From Acidovorax delafieldii (lineage in GTDB: Bacteria > Pseudomonadota > Gammaproteobacteria > Burkholderiales > Burkholderiaceae_C), in contig NZ_VJWE01000011.1 in NCBI RefSeq assembly GCF_007993815.1, positions 124,001 through 188,000 of the forward strand: a stretch of DNA of 64,000 nucleotides, in the 5' to 3' direction. The notes under the pieces are model-generated. The model ran no database searches and was not told the origin of the DNA. It saw nothing but the letters and a program-made list of their open reading frames with translations. Positions 14,696 to 22,581 of the stretch are shown piece by piece; positions within the stretch are counted from its first letter, which is position 1, and each line of letters opens with the position of its first letter. Position numbers and translations under genes: made by a program.

Positions 14696-15237
14696 TTTTT
14701 CCCCTCTTGCAGATCAAGCGATGCAGAACGCTCTATCCAATCCCCAGTTGCATCCTGTGCTATCTCGCGCAACTGAATTGAACTCTCAGTAATTCGAATC
14801 ACCCTTCCGTAATTCTGGCCGAGATAGCTTCCAACCTTTACTTGGTAAATTAAATTATCAACCTTTACCAAAGCTGTCGGCGTTCCAGACTTGTTCAAAC
14901 TCCCCACCATAGCCATTGAATCCAGTGGAAAAGCTTCCAACGGCTCTTTACGACGAGCCATTTCCGGTGCAATCAGGGCCGCATTTGAGGCCACTTGATT
15001 TGAGTCACGCTTTAATGCCTGAGTCAATTTGACTTGATTGAAAGGCTCTATTGCACCCTCTTGAGTGTATGGCTCAGGAATAAATTTTTTGGGCTCAGTC
15101 AAAGGTTGCACACTCGGCTTAGTGCTAGCTCGCTGTTCAGCCATCCAAACTCTTAACTCATCCTCACCTGAAGGCCCGCAACCAACAAGAATAAGGGACC
15201 AGCCAACCAAAAGTAGCCCAGCATGAGCTTTCATCAC
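14692..15237 (-). CDS. pilP: Type IV pilus inner-membrane lipoprotein PilP
   Basis: The 181-residue lipoprotein has signal MMKAHAGLLLVGWSLILVGC, with Cys20 as the predicted lipidation site. A low-complexity linker precedes the C-terminal beta-sandwich domain (AMVGSLNKSGTPTALVKVDNLIYQVKVGSYLGQNYGRV), which in the family binds PilN/PilO and the N0 domain of PilQ. It overlaps pilO upstream and pilQ downstream by 4 bp each, indicating tight coupling and one transcript. The length is typical. Confidence 0.95.
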   Translation of the reverse strand: MMKAHAGLLLVGWSLILVGCGPSGEDELRVWMAEQRASTKPSVQPLTEPKKFIPEPYTQEGAIEPFNQVKLTQALKRDSNQVASNAALIAPEMARRKEPLEAFPLDSMAMVGSLNKSGTPTALVKVDNLIYQVKVGSYLGQNYGRVIRITESSIQLREIAQDATGDWIERSASLDLQEGKK

Positions 15238-15896
15238 TTGCCCCCCCCTGCTTTCTTCTGTGCCTGAATTTCTTCAGGATCCAAATATCTAAAGGTGCGC
15301 GCAGTCGCATCCATAGCTAACCCATCGCGAGCCCCGGGGGTAATCGTCATATTATTAATCGTCACAATACGTGACAGGTGTGCAATATCAGACGCAAAGG
15401 CCCCAATATCGTGATATTTTCCAGTTACCCGAATGGAAATGGGCAACTCTGCGTAATAATCTCGAGCGACCACCTGCCCTGGCCGGAAGAGCTCAAACTG
15501 CAGACTCCGCCCCAAGCCAGATTGATTGATATCAGAAAGCAGTGCTGCCATTTCAGCCTTGCTGGGAAGTTGTTTTTCCAGCTGGATGACATACTGCTGA
15601 ATTTGCTCTCGCTGCTTTTTCAACGCATCCAAGCTGACGGCCTTTACCAGTTTTTTTTGATAATCCGTGCGCAACGCGAGTTCTTTGGTGCGCTCCGTTT
15701 CCAACTGCACTTCATAATCCTGCAAAAATGCGAACCACGATATAGCAGCAACGGCCCCAGCAATAAAGGCACACAGAATTACCTTTGGTAAAATCGGCCA
15801 AACCGACGGATCTTTAGTATCTAAGTTCTTAAATTGTCGCTGAACCAACTCCATCCGCTCAGCAAAACTTATCGCTTTTTCTTTTACTTTCGCCAT
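15234..15896 (-). CDS. pilO: Type IV pilus alignment protein PilO
   Basis: PilO forms the inner-membrane alignment complex with PilM, PilN and PilP. The 220-residue protein has a short cytoplasmic N-terminus, one membrane segment near residues 38-58 (ILCAFIAGAVAAISWFAFL), a coiled-coil region (LETERTKELALRTDYQKKLVKAVSLDALKKQREQ) and a ferredoxin-like periplasmic domain (FRPGQVVARDYYAELPISIRVTGKYHDIG). The ATG at 15896 was chosen because it is 8 nt after GGAGG and follows the pilN stop by one base. An in-frame start 33 bp upstream would overlap pilN and lacks such a site. Confidence 0.95.
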   Translation of the reverse strand: MAKVKEKAISFAERMELVQRQFKNLDTKDPSVWPILPKVILCAFIAGAVAAISWFAFLQDYEVQLETERTKELALRTDYQKKLVKAVSLDALKKQREQIQQYVIQLEKQLPSKAEMAALLSDINQSGLGRSLQFELFRPGQVVARDYYAELPISIRVTGKYHDIGAFASDIAHLSRIVTINNMTITPGARDGLAMDATARTFRYLDPEEIQAQKKAGGGK

Positions 15897-15897
15897 G

Positions 15898-16518
15898 TTA
15901 CTTGCCTCCAGGCGAAGACGCTGCAGCATTTGCAGCCGCTATGGTTTTTTGGGCATCGCTGGCGCGCACCAATTGAAACCTCAAATTGAAGGAGGAAACA
16001 CGGCGTTGATCCCGCTGACTTAGGGCTACTGTACTGGCAGTAATTTCCACCAGCTCAGGTTTCGTCAGCCACGGAGTGTTACCTGCCAAATTGCGCAATA
16101 GCTCCGAAACACGCTCATTGGATTGAGCCATCCCCAACATCGTAATCGCTTGTCCAGATTGCCTGATCGCAGTGATATATACCCCGTCAGGCAGTTGCTT
16201 TACAAGCTCAGTAAGCAAGTGAACGGGCAGATTTCTATCAGACTGGAGGTCCTCTACGGCCTTCTGGCGCGCACGTAAAGACGCAATTTCGTCTTCAATA
16301 GACGCAATTTCCTTGATCTGGCTCTCCAACACCTTGATCTCCCGCTGAAGAAAGGCATTCTGATTTTGCTGATCCGTAATCATGATCTGGAACCACCAAT
16401 AAATGGCTCCAGCAATGGCGAGACCTAATAACAACGACGCAAACATCGTCGCCTGAAAGGCTTCCTTGCGGCGTTTACGCGCCTCCTCGCGGTGAGGCAA
16501 AAGATTGATAAGAATCAC
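15898..16518 (-). CDS. pilN: Type IV pilus assembly protein PilN
   Basis: PilN is the bitopic inner-membrane partner of PilO; its N-terminal tail binds PilM. The conserved PilN tail ILINLLPHREEARKRRK opens the protein, followed by a membrane segment near residues 22-42 and a coiled coil (QREIKVLESQIKEIASIEDEIASLRARQKAVEDL). The start is set at the GTG at 16518 (206 residues), which lies 8 nt after GGAGG and overlaps the pilM stop by 4 bp (GTGA). The longer frame also begins with GTG but lies deep inside pilM. The normal family opening right after this GTG supports the choice. Confidence 0.95.
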   Translation of the reverse strand: MILINLLPHREEARKRRKEAFQATMFASLLLGLAIAGAIYWWFQIMITDQQNQNAFLQREIKVLESQIKEIASIEDEIASLRARQKAVEDLQSDRNLPVHLLTELVKQLPDGVYITAIRQSGQAITMLGMAQSNERVSELLRNLAGNTPWLTKPELVEITASTVALSQRDQRRVSSFNLRFQLVRASDAQKTIAAANAAASSPGGK

Positions 16519-17585
16519 TGCAGAAACCTCCGCATAGCAAGACCGCACGAGGTCAGGTACGACGGTGCTTCACGCACCATTTTTTTCAGTCGCACGGAAC
16601 TTCCGATTTCCATACCGTCAAATGGATTGACAGCGCTGCACGCAAAGCCGGTTTGCTGCGTGACAGCCTCGGTTAGCCCTGGCAGTGGGGCCGAGCCGCC
16701 AGCCAGCATGATGTGGTCCACACGGTTGTGGGGCGTGCTGGTGAAGAAGAATTGGAGGGCTCGGCCAATCTCTTGAGCCATGCTGTCGACAAAAGGACGA
16801 AGGACCGCTGATTGATAGTCTTCCGGCAAATCACCGCTGCGCTTTTTACTTTCGGCTTCTTCCACGGAGAAACCATATTGCCGAACAATCAGTTGGGTCA
16901 GCTGGGCGCCGCCGAAGGCTTGGTCGCGGTCGTACAGAACCTCTTCGTTCCGAATCACCTGCATACTGGTCGTCAAGGCTCCAACCTCGAAAAGCGCCAC
17001 CATCGCATCAACGCCTTTATTCGGCAGCGCTTCAATGAGACGCCCTGCAGCCAGTCGTGATGCATGGGATTCAATATCGACCACCACAGGCTTTAACCCG
17101 GCGGCCTCCGCCAAGCCTTGTCGGTCCTGGACTTTTTCGCGCCGAGACGCAGCAATCAGAACGTCAACGTCCCCCGGCGCGTTTTTACTCGGACCAATAA
17201 CGCAGAAATCCAAGCTCACCTCGTCGAGCGAAAACGGGATGTACTGATTGGCTTCGGATTCGACCTGAACCTCAAGCTCCTGCTCCGTCATTCCACCCGG
17301 CAGCGTAATCTTCTTGGTGATCACAGCGGAGGGGGGCAATGCCAGCGCCACGTTTTTGGTTCGGGTGCCGCTCTTTTTGACTAGGCGACGCAATGCGTCC
17401 GCCACTTCGTCAAATTTTTCGATGTTGCCATCGGTGATCCAGCCTCGCTCCAGCGGCTCGATCGCGCAACGCTCTAGGACCAGACTACCTGCCTTATCGC
17501 GCCCCAACTCCACCAGCTTGACACTGGAGGAGCTGATGTCGATTCCCAGCAGCGGAGCAGACTGGCGATTGAACAAAGACCCCAT
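16515..17585 (-). CDS. pilM: Type IV pilus actin-like ATPase PilM
   Basis: The 356-residue actin/FtsA-like cytoplasmic protein is the first gene of the pil operon. Features include LLGIDISSSSVKLVEL (phosphate-1 motif), FGGAQLTQLI, and LAGGSAPLPGLTEAV (adenosine motif). It binds the PilN tail and links the alignment complex to the motor side. The ATG at 17585 (MGSLFNRQSAPLLGID) is preferred; the longer frame starts with TTG. The family ordinarily begins with this GLF-type sequence. Confidence 0.95.
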   Translation of the reverse strand: MGSLFNRQSAPLLGIDISSSSVKLVELGRDKAGSLVLERCAIEPLERGWITDGNIEKFDEVADALRRLVKKSGTRTKNVALALPPSAVITKKITLPGGMTEQELEVQVESEANQYIPFSLDEVSLDFCVIGPSKNAPGDVDVLIAASRREKVQDRQGLAEAAGLKPVVVDIESHASRLAAGRLIEALPNKGVDAMVALFEVGALTTSMQVIRNEEVLYDRDQAFGGAQLTQLIVRQYGFSVEEAESKKRSGDLPEDYQSAVLRPFVDSMAQEIGRALQFFFTSTPHNRVDHIMLAGGSAPLPGLTEAVTQQTGFACSAVNPFDGMEIGSSVRLKKMVREAPSYLTSCGLAMRRFLQ

Positions 17586-17650
17586 TGAGATCAAGATTGG
17601 TCCCCTGTAACTTGCCAAAATGAGGCAACAAAACTTAACACTTCACATGA

Positions 17651-17679
17651 ATGCTATCAGTAAGATAGTTCTCCGGCAA
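17651..17679 (-). promoter_or_regulatory. Candidate sigma-70 promoter of the pil operon
   Basis: Read on the minus strand, TTGCCG (-35) and TAGCAT (-10) are separated by exactly 17 bp, about 65 bp before the pilM start. The spacer includes the short inverted repeat CTATC-TTACT-GATAG. Two copies of GTTACAGGGG followed by AATC (about 17681-17698 and 17595-17611) bracket the promoter. No other match of this quality was noticed in the pilM-PBP1A interval on this strand. Confidence 0.5.
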
Positions 17680-17829
17680 AGATTTTTCCCCCTGTAACGC
17701 CCGAAGAGCGTTGCCAAAAGCAGACGAAATTTCAGAGCACTGCAATACCGCTTGGCCACTACGGGAAGCCTTTCAGCGACACCTTGCCAAGTACGAAATC
17801 GGATTTCCGACCCCAGCGGTGGACATTTT

Positions 17830-17835
17830 TATAAT
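17830..17835 (+). promoter_or_regulatory. Candidate -10 element for the PBP1A gene
   Basis: TATAAT lies 26 bp before the preferred ATG at 17862. A transcription start near 17842 would fall after the alternative GTG at 17838, supporting the ATG. The -35 match is poor (TTCCGA with a long 19-bp spacer), so the promoter may need an activator or be extended by upstream sequence. Confidence 0.45.
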
Positions 17836-17861
17836 GGGTGGTCTTACCCCATCGGAGCGAT

Positions 17862-20255
17862 ATGCCGCCCTCCCCCTCGAAGTCCTCCGACAAGTCGGAC
17901 TCCTCTCCTGCTCGCACCCGTCCCAGTTGGCTTCGCTGGTTGGTTCGCATCGCTCTATGGATCACTGGACTGGCGGCGGCCGCGGCTTTGGGCTTGGCGC
18001 TCACAATCGCTGTGGCTCTATCAGTGGCCTACCCCAACCTGCCGGACATCTCTGACTTGGCGGACTACCGCCCCAAATTGCCGCTGCGGGTGTACTCTGC
18101 GGAAGGGGCCTTATTGGGCGAGTTTGGAGAAGAGCGTCGCAACCTCACGCCCATCGACGAGATTCCGCAGGTCATGAAAGACGCAGTGCTGGCGATCGAA
18201 GACTCTCGCTTCTTTCAGCACGGTGGTGTGGACTACAAAGGCGTGCTGCGTGCGGGCCTCGCCAATCTGGGCCGTGTGAAAAGCCAGGGCGCCTCGACGA
18301 TCACCATGCAGGTTGCGCGAAATGTTTATCTGTCCTCAGAAAAAACATTTACTCGCAAAATTTACGAAATCTTACTGACTTTCAAATTGGAACATTTGCT
18401 GACCAAGGATCAGATTCTTGAGATTTACATGAATCAGATTTTCCTTGGCAATCGTGCGTATGGATTTGCGGCAGCCTCCGAGGCTTATTTTGGGAAGCCG
18501 CTGAAATCCGTTTCTATTGCTGAAGCAGCAATGCTTGCGGGCTTGCCCAAGGCACCATCTGCATACAACCCCATCAGCAATCCCAAACGTGCCCGCGCTC
18601 GACAGCAGTACATCATCGAACGGATGGAAGAGAACGGCTTCATCACTGCGCAACAAGCAGAGCAAGCCAAGAAGGAAGAGTTGAAAATCCGTACGGGACC
18701 CGACAACACGCGCATCCACGCGGAATACGTTGCCGAAATGACCCGCCAGCTAATCTTCGCCCAGTACGGCAACGAGGCCTACACACGCGGCCTTAACGTG
18801 TACACCACCCTCAATGCGGCGGAGCAAGAGGCCGCCTATGTGGCCCTGCGGCGCGGGATCATGGACTACGAGCGGCGCCAGCAGTATCGGGGACCAGAGA
18901 AGTTCGTCGCGTTGCCCACAGCAGCCCAGGAAGTGGAGGACGCCATTGATGACGCCCTTGCCAACCACCCAGACAACGGAGACGTACTCTCCGCTGTGGT
19001 GCTGGAAGCATCCACCAAACGCATCCTGGCCGCACGAGCCAATGGGGACTCACTGGAGATCACCGGCGATGGACTCAAACCAGCGCAGTCGGGGCTCAGC
19101 GACAAGGCGCCGCCCAATATCAAGATCCGGCGCGGCGCTGTCATCCGAGTGGTCAAGACACCAAAGGGCGCATGGGAGATTACACAGCTGCCCGAAGTGG
19201 AGGGGGCTTTTGTAGCCCTTGACCCCCGCAATGGCTCCATCCGGGCATTGGTGGGTGGATTCGACTTTGACAAGAACAAGTTCAACCATGCAGCGCAGGC
19301 ATGGCGCCAGCCTGGTTCGAGCTTCAAGCCGTTCATCTATTCAGCAGCGCTTGAAAAGGGCTTCACGCCTGCCACCGTGATCAACGATGCTCCGCTGTTC
19401 TTTGATGCGGGTATCACCGGCGGTCAGCCTTGGGAACCCAAGAACTACGACGGCAAGTACGACGGCCCCATGAGTATGCGCACGGGCTTGGCGAAGTCCA
19501 AAAACATGATCTCCATCCGGATCCTGCAAGCCGTAGGACCCAAAACCGCGCAGGAATGGGTGGGACGATTTGGATTCGACCCAGAAAAGCACCCGGCCTA
19601 CCTGACCATGGCGCTTGGCGCGGGCTCGGTCACGCCCCTGCAAATGGCATCCGCTTATTCCGTGTTTGCCAACGGGGGCTACCGCGTCAATCCTTGGCTG
19701 ATTGCCAAGGTGACTGACCACAAGGGGCGAGTGATTTCAGAAATCACGCCACCAGCGCTCAACGAGCAGCCCCGGGCCATCGACGCACGCAATGCCTTTG
19801 TGATGAGCAGTCTGTTGCAGGAGGTGACCCGCACCGGCACTGCAGCGCGGGCCCAGGCCACTCTCAAGCGCCCCGATCTTTATGGCAAAACCGGCACTAC
19901 CAACGATTCGGTGGACGCGTGGTTCGCAGGGTTCCAGCCCACCATTGCGGCTGTCACTTGGATTGGATATGACACGCCACGCAATCTGGGCAGCCGGGAA
20001 ACCGGTGGCGGGCTCAGCCTGCCCGTGTGGATCAGCTTCATGGAGCGTGCGCTGAAGGGCGTGCCAGTGATGGAGCCTACAGTGCCACCCGGTGTCGTGA
20101 ATGTGGGCGGTGAGTGGTTCTACGAGGAGTACGCACGCAATGCGGGTGTTTCGAGCGTGGGGGTGGACGACCGGTCCGCGTCTCCCGCAGTAACGCCCCA
20201 AGCACCTCCGCCTTCTGAAGAGCGCAGCCGCATCCTGGACTTGTTCCGAAACTGA
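17862..20255 (+). CDS. mrcA: Class A penicillin-binding protein 1A
   Basis: This is a bifunctional peptidoglycan glycosyltransferase/transpeptidase of the inner membrane, 797 residues. A Pro/Ser-rich cytoplasmic tail and a membrane anchor (ITGLAAAAALGLALTIAVAL) come first. The GT51 domain carries the catalytic Glu in AIEDSRFFQHGGVD near residue 113, and GASTITMQVARN. An OB-like insert follows, then the transpeptidase domain with SSFK (near residue 487), SKN and KTGTTND (near 676). The ATG at 17862 has GGAG just upstream; a GTG 24 bp earlier probably precedes the transcription start. It is divergent from pilM, a common arrangement for ponA/mrcA genes. Confidence 0.95.
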   Translation: MPPSPSKSSDKSDSSPARTRPSWLRWLVRIALWITGLAAAAALGLALTIAVALSVAYPNLPDISDLADYRPKLPLRVYSAEGALLGEFGEERRNLTPIDEIPQVMKDAVLAIEDSRFFQHGGVDYKGVLRAGLANLGRVKSQGASTITMQVARNVYLSSEKTFTRKIYEILLTFKLEHLLTKDQILEIYMNQIFLGNRAYGFAAASEAYFGKPLKSVSIAEAAMLAGLPKAPSAYNPISNPKRARARQQYIIERMEENGFITAQQAEQAKKEELKIRTGPDNTRIHAEYVAEMTRQLIFAQYGNEAYTRGLNVYTTLNAAEQEAAYVALRRGIMDYERRQQYRGPEKFVALPTAAQEVEDAIDDALANHPDNGDVLSAVVLEASTKRILAARANGDSLEITGDGLKPAQSGLSDKAPPNIKIRRGAVIRVVKTPKGAWEITQLPEVEGAFVALDPRNGSIRALVGGFDFDKNKFNHAAQAWRQPGSSFKPFIYSAALEKGFTPATVINDAPLFFDAGITGGQPWEPKNYDGKYDGPMSMRTGLAKSKNMISIRILQAVGPKTAQEWVGRFGFDPEKHPAYLTMALGAGSVTPLQMASAYSVFANGGYRVNPWLIAKVTDHKGRVISEITPPALNEQPRAIDARNAFVMSSLLQEVTRTGTAARAQATLKRPDLYGKTGTTNDSVDAWFAGFQPTIAAVTWIGYDTPRNLGSRETGGGLSLPVWISFMERALKGVPVMEPTVPPGVVNVGGEWFYEEYARNAGVSSVGVDDRSASPAVTPQAPPPSEERSRILDLFRN

Positions 20256-20306
20256 GCGCCGCATAATCCGCAGCGCCCCTCCTCAACTGGGCGGGCGCGG
20301 GGTAAG

Positions 20307-20636
20307 TTACGGGGCAAACTGCAGCGACATCCCGGACTGTTGCGAGGCATCGCGCGTGAGGCATGCAAAAAATTCTCCGGCGCCCTTGGTGTCCTGCCAA
20401 TGGCTGCCATCAAAACGATAGTGATAGCCGCCAGAACGGGCGGCCATCCACACCTCGTGCAGCGGTTTTTGCAGGTTGATCACGATCTGGCTGCGGTTGG
20501 GAAAGGTCAAGGTCACCATGCCCCCCGAGCGCTGGCTGTCCACATCGGCATCCGAGGTGTCATTGATGCGATCACAACTGCGTTCGACGGCAAGCAGCAG
20601 TTGTTCGGCGTGGTCCATGAATTCGAGGTCGGTCAT
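20307..20636 (-). CDS. cyaY: Frataxin-like iron donor CyaY
   Basis: The 109-residue frataxin family protein binds iron and modulates IscS-dependent Fe-S cluster assembly. It opens with [22 protein letters not shown] and has the acidic helix ending [17 protein letters not shown], then the beta-sheet motif [28 protein letters not shown]. The ATG at 20636 gives the normal length; the only longer start is TTG. It is transcribed divergently from the LptM-like gene, whose ATG begins only 12 bp away, a neighbour relation also seen in enterobacteria. Confidence 0.93.
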   Translation of the reverse strand: MTDLEFMDHAEQLLLAVERSCDRINDTSDADVDSQRSGGMVTLTFPNRSQIVINLQKPLHEVWMAARSGGYHYRFDGSHWQDTKGAGEFFACLTRDASQQSGMSLQFAP

Positions 20637-20648
20637 TACAATTTGCGC

Positions 20649-20855
20649 ATGTTGAAAGCTCCCCAAATTCTAGTCAGGACGCTTGTCCTTGCTGCCAGTG
20701 CGGCAGCCCTCTTCGGCTGCGGTCAGCGGGGGCCGTTGTATCTGCCCACCGGCCCTGCGGCAAGCCAGCGTGCCACGCTACCGCAAACACTCACCCCGGG
20801 CAACGACGCCAGCGGTGCGCCAACGCCCGCTGCCACCTCCTCCCAGCCACGCTGA
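20649..20855 (+). CDS. lptM: LptM/YifL-type small lipoprotein
   Basis: This is a 68-residue lipoprotein. [24 protein letters not shown] is the signal with Cys24 at the lipobox, followed directly by the family signature [10 protein letters not shown] Pro/Thr/Ala-rich tail ends the protein. Members of this family (LptM, formerly YifL) assist maturation of the LptD/E lipopolysaccharide translocon. lysA usually follows in proteobacteria; here the next gene is instead a diiron protein behind its own promoter. No good ribosome-binding site precedes the ATG. Confidence 0.85.
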   Translation: MLKAPQILVRTLVLAASAAALFGCGQRGPLYLPTGPAASQRATLPQTLTPGNDASGAPTPAATSSQPR

Positions 20856-20900
20856 CGCACGCAGCCGCCTGCGCAGGATCGCCAGGCAATGCGGTTTCGC

Positions 20901-20949
20901 TTGATTTCCATCAAGCACAAAGCTTAGGGGTACTCGTACAGTCTGCGCT
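20901..20949 (+). promoter_or_regulatory. FNR/Anr-type class II promoter
   Basis: TTGATTTCCATCAA (20901-20914) is a perfect match to the FNR consensus TTGAT-N4-ATCAA. A TACAGT -10 candidate (20937-20942) sets the transcription start near 20949, which places the FNR site centre at exactly -41.5, the class II activating position. The ODP-type diiron gene begins 16-22 nt after that start, so it should be induced when oxygen is low. Confidence 0.75.
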
Positions 20950-20970
20950 TTATTGCACCGCAGGATGGCC

Positions 20971-21798
20971 ATGGCCCTGGAACTCTACCGCGACAAAAAT
21001 CATGCTTGCCTGATGTTCACCGACCTCATTGAGGAAGATGGACAGGCCGTGCAGGCCAATCAGTTCCTGATCGTGGACGACGACACCGGCGCCATCATCG
21101 ACCCGGGCGGCAACCTCGCTTTCAACGAGCTGTTCATGGGGATGACCAAACATTTCCCGCCGCACAAGCTGTCGTACCTGATCGCCTCGCACGCAGACCC
21201 GGACATCATTGCCTCGCTGGACCGCTGGATGACCAGCACCAAGGCCAACCTGGTGATCTCGCGTGTCTGGGAGCGCTTTGCACCGCACTTCACCAAGGTG
21301 GGCAAAACCGAAAACCGCGTGATCGGTGTGCCAGACGGTGGCGGCCACCTGCCCCTGGGACGCCATGAACTGGTGCTGCTGCCTGCGCACTTCATGCACT
21401 CCGAGGGCAATTTCCACTTCTACGACCCGGTCAGCCGCATCCTGTTCACAGGCGACCTGGGCGTGTCGATGATGTCGGGGGCCGAGGCCCGTGTGCCGGT
21501 GACTGACCTCAAGGCGCACATTCCGCGCATGGAGGGGTTCCACCGCCGCTATATGGTGTCCAACAAAATCCTGCGCCTGTGGGCACGCATGGCCCGGCAG
21601 CTCGACATTGCCATGATCGTGCCGCAGCATGGTGCCCCGATCATGGGCAAGGAAGCCATTAGCGACTTCTTTGAATGGATCGAGAACCTGATGTGCGGCA
21701 TCGACCTGTTCGATGACCGCGCCTACCAGATTCCCACCGCGTACATCGACCCTGTGACCCGGCAGATGCGCCCTGCGCTGCGGGCAGTCAATGGGTAA
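20971..21798 (+). CDS. ODP-type diiron metallo-beta-lactamase-fold protein (flavodiiron core without flavodoxin)
   Basis: The 275-residue protein corresponds to the diiron lactamase-like domain of flavodiiron proteins (FprA/NorV) and lacks the flavodoxin domain. Metal ligands are His74-x-Asp76-x-Asp78 (SHADPD), His143 (FMHSEGN), Asp162 (FTGDLG) and His220 (PQHG). Asp76 replaces the usual Glu. Known single-domain ODP proteins bind O2 and act in oxygen sensing or scavenging; NO reduction needs a partner flavoprotein, and none is nearby. The ATG at 20971 follows AGG at 6 nt; an in-frame ATG at 20965 is the alternative. An FNR-type promoter precedes it, consistent with a job at low oxygen. Confidence 0.8.
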   Translation: MALELYRDKNHACLMFTDLIEEDGQAVQANQFLIVDDDTGAIIDPGGNLAFNELFMGMTKHFPPHKLSYLIASHADPDIIASLDRWMTSTKANLVISRVWERFAPHFTKVGKTENRVIGVPDGGGHLPLGRHELVLLPAHFMHSEGNFHFYDPVSRILFTGDLGVSMMSGAEARVPVTDLKAHIPRMEGFHRRYMVSNKILRLWARMARQLDIAMIVPQHGAPIMGKEAISDFFEWIENLMCGIDLFDDRAYQIPTAYIDPVTRQMRPALRAVNG

Positions 21799-21813
21799 GT
21801 ACTGGTCAAATCG

Positions 21814-21850
21814 ACTGCAAGCGCTACAACTATATGCCCAATAAGCTATA
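21814..21850 (-). repeat. Dispersed TAGCT/GCGCTTG repeat, copy 1
   Basis: Read on the minus strand this is TATAGCTTATTGGGCATATA followed by a block containing GCGCTTGCAGTC. It is a diverged member of the six-copy family described in the findings, located between the convergent ends of the ODP and msrQ genes. Confidence 0.5.
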
Positions 21851-21863
21851 AATTTAATAGCAT

Positions 21864-22520
21864 TCAACTTCCCGGAGATCCAGCGGCTGTCCGTCTTGCC
21901 GCTGCACCACCCGGTGCAGCCGACCGCTTTTGCAGTCGGTGCCAAAGCCTCCACCCCAGCAGCGCGCCGAGGATGGCGGCATAGATGGCCACTTCACCAA
22001 AATTGTTCTTGCCAGCACGCATCCAGAAAAAGTGCAGCACCGCCAACCCTGCCACCGCATACACGGTGCGGTGCAGCGCCTGCCAGCGTTTGCCACCCAG
22101 TGCCTTGATCGCACGATTGAATGACGTGGCGGCCAGCAGGGCCAGCAGCACCAGGGCCAATGTACCCACCAGAATGAATGGCCGCTTAGCGATGTCGTGC
22201 AGGATGTCCGGGATGTCAAAACCCATGTCGAACCAGCTGTAGCTCAGCAGGTGCAGCACGCCATAAAAAAACACGAACAGCCCCAGCATGCGCCGAAACC
22301 GAGCCAGCTGAGGAGTGGAGGTGATGACGCGCAGTGGAGTGATGGCCAGCACCAGGCAGAGCGCCCGCAGTGTCCAGTCACCGGTTGCCCGGATCAATGC
22401 CTCTGCAGGGTTGGCTCCCAGCTGGTTCGCCACCGCCGCATAGACCAGCCATGCCAGCGGCAACAGGCACAACACAAACACCGCTGGCTTGGCGACGGGG
22501 TGGAGCAGTAGTTTTCGCAT
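21864..22520 (-). CDS. msrQ: Heme-binding membrane subunit MsrQ
   Basis: This 218-residue integral membrane b-type cytochrome passes quinol-derived electrons to MsrP. About six membrane segments are visible (PAVFVLCLLPLAWLVYAAV, ALCLVLAITPLRVI, LGLFVFFYGVLHLLSY, ILVGTLALVLLALLAAT, TVYAVAGLAVLHFFWM, YAAILGALLGWRLW). Conserved His residues in GVLHLLSY, LHRTVYAVAGLAVLH are the heme ligand candidates. RATGDWTLRALC is a family signature. The ATG at 22520 is used; the only longer start is TTG. msrP lies 61 bp upstream on the same strand, so the two form a repair system for oxidised periplasmic methionines. Confidence 0.93.
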   Translation of the reverse strand: MRKLLLHPVAKPAVFVLCLLPLAWLVYAAVANQLGANPAEALIRATGDWTLRALCLVLAITPLRVITSTPQLARFRRMLGLFVFFYGVLHLLSYSWFDMGFDIPDILHDIAKRPFILVGTLALVLLALLAATSFNRAIKALGGKRWQALHRTVYAVAGLAVLHFFWMRAGKNNFGEVAIYAAILGALLGWRLWHRLQKRSAAPGGAAARRTAAGSPGS

Positions 22521-22581
22521 CGCGATCAAGAGAAGACCACAGCCTCATACACCGCCAACGATGGCGCCGAGACCAGGGCCA

